A stretch of DNA of 47,762 nt from assembly GCA_015058575.1 (NCBI GenBank), contig SVBZ01000030.1:1-47762 (forward strand), given 5' to 3'. Each line of letters begins with the position of its first letter. Within the stretch, counting starts at the first letter, position 1. Positions 40,857 through 47,762 of this stretch are shown in pieces. The notes beneath the pieces are model-generated. The model ran no database searches and was not told the DNA's origin. It saw only the letters and a list, made by a program, of their open reading frames with translations. This DNA is from Pseudoselenomonas ruminantium (GTDB lineage: Bacteria; Bacillota; Negativicutes; Selenomonadales; Selenomonadaceae). The translations under genes were made by a program, and so were the position numbers.

Positions 40857-41231
40857 ATGAAAGAAGTTTTATCGATATTCATAAAGCGCTTGGCATGTGG
40901 CCTTACAGTGGTGACACTGATGATTGGCAGCCTGCTCCTCGCAAGGGATCAGGCGGATCTGATTGGTGCGCTGCTGCTTGGGTATATGGCGGCGCTGGTG
41001 TTTGTCTGGAATATGGCCTGGCGGTTGTGGAGAATCGCTGCGGCTCCCACGGGTGGCGCAAAGAAGCAGATGCTTTGGGGACTGGTCCTCAGGATGATGG
41101 TCTTGCTATTGATCCTGCTGACAGCCGTAAAAATTTCCGCGCAAGTATTCGGGGTAACCGCACTGGGGTTTCTCATCTGTTATGGCCTGTCTATGTTCTT
41201 GCTGATACATATGAATTACGGTAAAGAATAA
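40857..41231 (+). CDS. atpI: ATP synthase subunit I
   Basis: A 124-residue protein with four membrane helices (CGLTVVTLMIGSLLLA, LIGALLLGYMAALVFVWNMA, GLVLRMMVLLLILLTAV and ALGFLICYGLSMFLLIH). It belongs to the AtpI family, thought to help assemble the c-ring. It starts after a strong GGAGGAGGA. First gene of the atp operon proper, 31 bp ahead of atpB. Confidence 0.85.
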   Translation: MKEVLSIFIKRLACGLTVVTLMIGSLLLARDQADLIGALLLGYMAALVFVWNMAWRLWRIAAAPTGGAKKQMLWGLVLRMMVLLLILLTAVKISAQVFGVTALGFLICYGLSMFLLIHMNYGKE

Positions 41232-41262
41232 CATTGGTTTCTTAGGGAAGGAGGTTGAGTGT

Positions 41263-41943
41263 ATGGGCGAAGAGGTCGTTCATCGCGGAACAGAGCAAAT
41301 CATGGGGTTCTCTTTTAACATGGAGACACTGTATATGACCTGGCTCGCGATGGCAATTGTCCTGTTGATCGCATTCCTGGCTACCCGCAATCTGAAAATC
41401 ATTCCGAGCGGCTGGCAGAATGTCGTGGAAATCATTGTCTTATGGCTCCACGAGCAGCTGGATGCAATGATGGGGCAGAGGGGCCGGTTCCTGGCGCCAT
41501 TCATCGTGTCACTGTTTATGTTCCTGCTGGTCTCCAACTGGCTGGGACTGGTGCCGAAGATGGCATCGCCGACCAATGATCTGAACACTACACTGGCATT
41601 AGCACTCCTGGTCATTGTCATGGTACATGTACTGGGGCTTTTCATGAAGGGTGGTCACTATGTGGCGCATTTCTTCAAGCCAACGCCGGTATTTGTGATC
41701 ATCAATGCGATTGAGGAAATTGCCAAGCCGATCACGCTGGCATTCCGTCTATTTGGTAACATCCTGGCAGGCGAGATCCTTATCGTCGTCCTGCTGAAAC
41801 TCATGCCAATCTGGATGCCGATTCCGGCCGTTGCCTGGCTGGCGTTCAGTATCTTCATCGGCGGAGTTCAGGCCGTCATCTTCACGATGCTTTCGATGGC
41901 ATATCTTGCCAATGCAGTCAAGCATGAAGAAGAGGAATCATAA
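41263..41943 (+). CDS. atpB: ATP synthase subunit a
   Basis: Membrane stator subunit that conducts ions to the c-ring. The 226-residue protein has five or six helices; the essential Arg is in the ITLAFRLFGNILAGEILI segment (about 160-178), and NWLGLVPKMASPT marks the second helix end. At 226 residues it is of the shorter, Firmicutes-like size. Start follows AAGGAGGTTG. Confidence 0.95.
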   Translation: MGEEVVHRGTEQIMGFSFNMETLYMTWLAMAIVLLIAFLATRNLKIIPSGWQNVVEIIVLWLHEQLDAMMGQRGRFLAPFIVSLFMFLLVSNWLGLVPKMASPTNDLNTTLALALLVIVMVHVLGLFMKGGHYVAHFFKPTPVFVIINAIEEIAKPITLAFRLFGNILAGEILIVVLLKLMPIWMPIPAVAWLAFSIFIGGVQAVIFTMLSMAYLANAVKHEEEES

Positions 41944-41988
41944 TTCTACTATCTGAGAAGTTTGTACATTTTTAAGGAGGATTTTTTC

Positions 41989-42240
41989 ATGGAAAATGCA
42001 ATTATGGTAGCAGCAGCTTTAATCGGTGCAGGTCTCTGCATGGGTCTTGCCGCAGTCGGCGCAGGTCTGGGCGATGGTATGGTAACGAGCCGTTTCATCG
42101 AGGGTATTACGCGTCAGCCGGAAGCTAAGAACACGCTGTTCACCAATACGCTGATTTCCGTTGGTCTGATCGAGGCAATGGCAATCATCGCAACGGTTGT
42201 TGCCCTGATCATGCTCTATGCTAACCCGCTCATCAAATAA
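41989..42240 (+). CDS. atpE: ATP synthase subunit c
   Basis: An 83-residue hairpin of two helices that forms the rotor ring. The loop is RFIEGITRQPEAK; the ion-carrying Glu is E62 in VGLIEAMAI. Helix 1 has an Asp at position 29 (GAGLGDGM), where E. coli has Ile, Bacillus PS3 Asn and Na-type rings Gln or Glu. The Ser/Thr that follows the Glu in Na-binding rings is Ala here (A63). The start at 41989 follows TAAGGAGGA. Ion choice is therefore unclear, with H+ more likely. Confidence 0.95.
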   Translation: MENAIMVAAALIGAGLCMGLAAVGAGLGDGMVTSRFIEGITRQPEAKNTLFTNTLISVGLIEAMAIIATVVALIMLYANPLIK

Positions 42241-42281
42241 TTCCTTTTTGATGAAGAATATGCACAAGGGGGGCATAGTAA

Positions 42282-42785
42282 TTGATCGAGTTAAATATGA
42301 CATTTTTCGCGCAGATCCTCAACTTCGTAATCCTGGTCGTATTGCTGCGCGCTGTGGCTTATAAGCCGGTCGTCAACATGCTCAAAGCCCGCGAGGATAA
42401 GATAAAGGAAAGCCTCGATAAAGCAGATGCTGATGCAGCCGAAGCTGATCAGCTGCTGGCTGATTACAAGAAAAAGCTGGCTGCTGCCAATATCAAGGCT
42501 GAAGAGATTATCCGCAATGCGGAAAAACGTGCCAGTGAAGACCGTGAGGCCGCACGTGCTGAGACGAAACGCGAAATCGAGCAGATGAAGAAAGCCGCTG
42601 CAGCGGAGATCCAGCGTGACCGTGAGCGGGCCGTTGCCCAGCTCCGTTCTGAGGTCGTGGCTCTGTCCATGGCTGCTGCTGGTAAGATCATCTCGAAAAA
42701 TATCGATAAAGCTGAGAATGAACAGCTTATCACGGAATTCGTCGATAAGCTTGACAAAGATAAGATTGGTGATTTGCCATGCTAA
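42282..42785 (+). CDS. atpF: ATP synthase subunit b
   Basis: Peripheral stalk subunit: one N-terminal membrane helix (FFAQILNFVILVVLLRAVAYKP, within residues 8-29), then a long charged helix (30-150) for dimerisation. The 167-residue length is normal. Start is TTG at 42282 with AAGGGGGG about 8-10 nt upstream; the ATG at 42297 is too far. The stop overlaps atpH by 7 bp. Confidence 0.94.
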   Translation: MIELNMTFFAQILNFVILVVLLRAVAYKPVVNMLKAREDKIKESLDKADADAAEADQLLADYKKKLAAANIKAEEIIRNAEKRASEDREAARAETKREIEQMKKAAAAEIQRDRERAVAQLRSEVVALSMAAAGKIISKNIDKAENEQLITEFVDKLDKDKIGDLPC

Positions 42786-43321
42786 ACTTACAGCTTGCAC
42801 GTAAATATTCCCGGGCTATCTTCGAGATTGCCCAGGAGGAAGATAAGCTTGTGGAGTATGGCAGGGAGCTGGCGGAGGTACGTGCCGGGCTGGACTCGGT
42901 TCCCGAGGCCGCCGCATTCCTTTCCAATCCGCAGGTCGGGACGAAGGCGAAGAAAGAGCTGCTGGCGAAGATGTTTGCTGGCGAGCTTTCGGCAAACGTG
43001 TCCAATTTCTTGATGCTGCTGGTCGACAAGCGCCGGATTGCGCTTCTCACCGCCATCGAGGATGAGTACCGTGGGCTTTCCAATGAGGCCAGAGGCATCC
43101 TTATAGCAGATGTGACGACGGCAGAGCCGGCAGGCGAGGCGCAGCAGGAGGCCATCCGGGCCAAGCTGGCGCAGGTCACAGGCAAGAAAGTGGAGCTTCG
43201 TCTCCATGAAGACAAAGACATCATCGGTGGTGTGGTCGTCAAGATTGGTGACCGCCGCATTGATGGCAGTGTTGCCGGCCGCCTCGAAACGTTGAAAAAA
43301 GAATTACTGGCGAACAAGTGA
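42779..43321 (+). CDS. atpH: ATP synthase subunit delta
   Basis: Joins the F1 head to the peripheral stalk. The 180-residue protein has an N-terminal helical domain (ARKYSRAIFEIAQEEDKL, FLSNPQVGTKAKKELL) and a C-terminal part with GGVVVKIGDRRIDGSVAGRLETLKK-type ending, standard for OSCP/delta. It overlaps atpF, so translation is coupled. Confidence 0.95.
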   Translation: MLNLQLARKYSRAIFEIAQEEDKLVEYGRELAEVRAGLDSVPEAAAFLSNPQVGTKAKKELLAKMFAGELSANVSNFLMLLVDKRRIALLTAIEDEYRGLSNEARGILIADVTTAEPAGEAQQEAIRAKLAQVTGKKVELRLHEDKDIIGGVVVKIGDRRIDGSVAGRLETLKKELLANK

Positions 43322-43345
43322 TGAAACTGGGGTGACAGCGAAGTT

Positions 43346-44863
43346 ATGAAAATGAATCCGGAAGAAATAACAGCCATCATCAAAAACCAGATCAAGAACT
43401 ATAACGTTGATCTCAATGTGGATGATGTTGGCACGGTTATCGAAATCGGTGACGGTATCGCGCATATCCATGGCCTTGAAAAGGCTATGGCAGGCGAGCT
43501 GCTCGATTTCGGCAATGATGTATATGGTCTGGTCCTGAACCTTGAGCAGGACAATGTCGGTGCCGTTATCTTAGGCGGTGAGACGAAGGTCAAAGAAGGT
43601 TCGCAGGTCAAGCGCACGGGCAAGATTATGCAGGTGCCGGCTGGCGAGGCTATGATTGGCCGCGTTGTCGATGCAATCGGCCGTCCAATCGATGGCAAAG
43701 GCGAAATCAAGGCTGAGACGATGCGCCCGGTCGAGTATCATGCACCGGGCATCGCTGACCGTAAATCGGTCCATGAGCCGCTGCAGACTGGTCTGAAGGC
43801 AATCGATGCGCTCGTACCGATTGGCCGCGGACAGCGCGAGCTCATCATCGGTGACCGCGGTATCGGCAAGACGGCTATTGCCGTTGATACGATCCTCAAC
43901 CAGAAGGACCAGGATTGTATCTGTGTTTATGTGGCTATCGGCCAGAAAGCCTCGACGGTTGCCCGCGTCGTCAAGACGCTCGAAGAGGCTGGTGCTATGA
44001 AGTATACGATCGTCGTCGCAGCTACGGCGGCAGACAGCGCTCCGCTGCAGTATCTGGCTCCGTATGCCGGTGTTGCTATGGCTGAGCACTTCATGTATCA
44101 GGGTAAGGCCTGTCTCTGCGTATACGATGACCTGACGAAGCATGCAGCTGCTTATCGTGCCATGTCGCTGCTGCTCAGAAGACCGCCAGGGCGCGAGGCT
44201 TATCCAGGCGATGTATTCTATTTGCACTCCCGCCTGTTGGAGCGCGCTGCTAAGCTCAGTGACGAGCTCGGCGGTGGTTCCATTACGGCACTGCCAATCA
44301 TTGAGACGCAGGCCGGTGACGTTTCGGCGTATATCCCGACCAACGTCATTTCTATCACAGATGGTCAGATCATGCTCGAGACCAACTCGTTCTACTCCGG
44401 TATCCGTCCGGCTATCAGCGTCGGTCTGTCTGTATCCCGTGTCGGTGGTTCGGCGCAGATCAAGGCAATGAAGCAGGTCGCTGGTACGATGCGTCTTGAC
44501 CTTGCCCAGTATCGTGAGCTCGCTGCATTCTCGCAGTTTGCATCCGACCTCGACAAGGCTACGAAGGCTCAGCTCGACCGCGGTGCCCGTATGGTAGAGA
44601 CGTTGAAACAGGCACAGTACAGCCCGCTTCTGGTACAGGATCAGGTTATGGTCATCTATACGGCTGTCAAGGGATTCCTGGTTGACATCCCGGTAGAGAA
44701 AGTCGTAGAGTTCCATGCGGATTTCCTGAAATTCATGCATGCACAGCATCCGGAGATTGGCCGTAAGATTGCGGAGCAGAAGAAGCTCGATGATGCAATC
44801 GAGGCTGAGCTCAAGCAGGCAATTGAGGAGTTCAAGGAAACCATCACATATAAAATGGCATAA
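43346..44863 (+). CDS. atpA: ATP synthase subunit alpha
   Basis: Non-catalytic nucleotide-binding subunit of F1. The 505-residue protein has P-loop GDRGIGKTA (about 169-177), the [14 protein letters not shown] block with the arginine that reaches into the catalytic site, and [20 protein letters not shown]. Start is ATG at 43346 or 43352 (MKMNPEE); the ribosome-binding site is weak (GGGGTGA). Confidence 0.97.
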   Translation: MKMNPEEITAIIKNQIKNYNVDLNVDDVGTVIEIGDGIAHIHGLEKAMAGELLDFGNDVYGLVLNLEQDNVGAVILGGETKVKEGSQVKRTGKIMQVPAGEAMIGRVVDAIGRPIDGKGEIKAETMRPVEYHAPGIADRKSVHEPLQTGLKAIDALVPIGRGQRELIIGDRGIGKTAIAVDTILNQKDQDCICVYVAIGQKASTVARVVKTLEEAGAMKYTIVVAATAADSAPLQYLAPYAGVAMAEHFMYQGKACLCVYDDLTKHAAAYRAMSLLLRRPPGREAYPGDVFYLHSRLLERAAKLSDELGGGSITALPIIETQAGDVSAYIPTNVISITDGQIMLETNSFYSGIRPAISVGLSVSRVGGSAQIKAMKQVAGTMRLDLAQYRELAAFSQFASDLDKATKAQLDRGARMVETLKQAQYSPLLVQDQVMVIYTAVKGFLVDIPVEKVVEFHADFLKFMHAQHPEIGRKIAEQKKLDDAIEAELKQAIEEFKETITYKMA

Positions 44864-44882
44864 GACAGCGAGGTGATTCTTT

Positions 44883-47176
<2,294 letters not shown>

Positions 47177-47179
47177 TCT

Positions 47180-47614
47180 ATGGCGACTATCAAGCTAGAG
47201 ATTGTCTCTCCGGATAAAGTTGTTTACTCCGCAGACATCAGCATGCTCATCGTCCGTTCGACGGGCGGCGAGCTTGGCATCCTGCCGAAACATGCCCCTC
47301 TGGTCACGGGGCTTGTGCCGCATGCGATGCGCGTGCGGCTGGGCTCCGACCGCGATGAGCAGCTCATCGCGGTGGCTGGTGGTTTCATGGAGGTCACGCC
47401 GGATAAGATTACGGTGCTTGCGACTGCTGCTGAGCAGCCAATCGATATCGATATCAACCGTGCGAAGGATGCCATGGCCCGTGCAAAAGCACGTCTGGAC
47501 CAGTTCCATCAGGGTGTGCCGGAGTCGAAGAACATCGACATCGAGCGTGCACAGCTTGCCATGCAGCGTGCTATGGCCCGCTTGCGCGCGACGAAGACGG
47601 AATTTCAGGAATAA
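47180..47614 (+). CDS. atpC: ATP synthase subunit epsilon
   Basis: Rotor subunit that also restrains ATP hydrolysis. The 144-residue protein has the N-terminal beta-sandwich (IKLEIVSPDKVVYSADISML, GELGILPKHAPLVTGL, GGFMEVTPDKITVLA) and a C-terminal two-helix part (from about 95, AKDAMARAKARLDQF). Start follows AAAGAGGAGG at the end of atpD. Last gene of the operon. Confidence 0.96.
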   Translation: MATIKLEIVSPDKVVYSADISMLIVRSTGGELGILPKHAPLVTGLVPHAMRVRLGSDRDEQLIAVAGGFMEVTPDKITVLATAAEQPIDIDINRAKDAMARAKARLDQFHQGVPESKNIDIERAQLAMQRAMARLRATKTEFQE

Positions 47615-47677
47615 GGCATCAAAAAAGAGGGTGTGACAAAATGCAAAAGCATTTTGTCCACCTTCTTTTTTCATGCC
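47615..47677 (+). terminator. Large terminator of the atp operon
   Basis: GGCAT (47615-47619), an A-run with GAGGGTG, and ACAAAATGC (47636-47644) pair with GCATTTTGT, CACCTTC, a T-run and ATGCC (to 47677), with loop AAAA. The T-run inside the right arm works forward and the A-run in the left arm would work in reverse, so it may serve both strands. The remaining 85 bp to the window end hold no gene I can see. Confidence 0.85.
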
Positions 47678-47762
47678 TATTTTTACTTTTTAGAGAATAA
47701 CCGCTGAAAAATGGGCACAAAGCCCCTTTCCCCATAAAACAGTATTTCTACAGCTTATGCGG

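Noticed and set aside
41989..42240. Calling the ATP synthase Na+-driven
   Set aside because: D29 hints at a second carboxylate, but the Ser/Thr after the main Glu is missing, so the Na+ motif is incomplete.
47678..47762. Feature in the right-edge tail
   Set aside because: Only a short GGGC/GCCC hairpin chance match; too little sequence to support a gene or site.

Overview
The window reads as chromosomal DNA of a diderm Firmicute, class Negativicutes, probably a Selenomonas-like member of the Selenomonadales. The reasons are a complete Lipid A/Kdo/LPS-export gene set next to outer-membrane assembly genes, Firmicutes-style strong AGGAGG ribosome-binding sites, frequent TTG starts, LpxI instead of LpxH, and an mlaEFD set whose MlaD carries its own outer-membrane-like C-terminus. 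The genus is inference; the class is well supported. Apart from one leftward gene (rnhA), all 45 other genes run rightward.

Layout. 1-960: no protein gene; a patch of degenerate direct and inverted repeats able to fold into large hairpins, then an 82-bp hairpin behind rnhA. 966-1667: rnhA on the minus strand. 1829-10733: mlaE, mlaF, mlaD, a TolC-like gene and tamB, a phospholipid-transport and trans-envelope block. 10767-17679: a sigma factor, a one-pass membrane protein, bamA, an unrecognised exported protein and three Skp/OmpH-like chaperone genes, i.e. outer-membrane protein assembly. 17701-28396: Lipid A synthesis (lpxD, an acyltransferase, lpxC, fabZ, lpxA, lpxI, lpxB), the flippase msbA, and one gene fusing the Kdo transferase (WaaA) to the lipid A 4'-kinase (LpxK). 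28432-31610: the full Kdo supply route (kdsB, kdsA, kdsD, kdsC). 31650-35662: a second acyltransferase and LPS export (lptC, lptA, lptB, one lptF/G). 35701-40236: a DUF3084 membrane protein, a YqgF/RuvC-like RNase H-fold protein, a dCMP/cytidine deaminase, a WecA/TagO-type GlcNAc-1-P transferase and a UDP-GlcNAc 2-epimerase. 40289-47614: atpZ and the F1Fo ATP synthase operon atpIBEFHAGDC, closed by a strong terminator.

How it fits together. Genes from 1829 to 35662 would build almost an entire outer membrane: Lipid A-Kdo is made in the cytoplasm, flipped by MsbA and bridged outward by Lpt proteins; BamA with the Skp-like chaperones inserts barrel proteins; MlaEFD, the TolC-like protein and TamB belong to lipid traffic and envelope spanning. 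LptD and MlaA/B/C are not in this window. WecA/WecB suggest a cell-surface polysaccharide. The most interesting items are the folded repeat patch at the left edge, the MlaD-barrel fusion, the sigma factor with a possible anti-sigma partner inside the outer-membrane cluster, the unknown protein at 14091-15401, the three differently anchored Skp-like proteins, the WaaA-LpxK fusion, and the ion site of the ATP synthase c subunit. All calls were made by reading; no database search was run.
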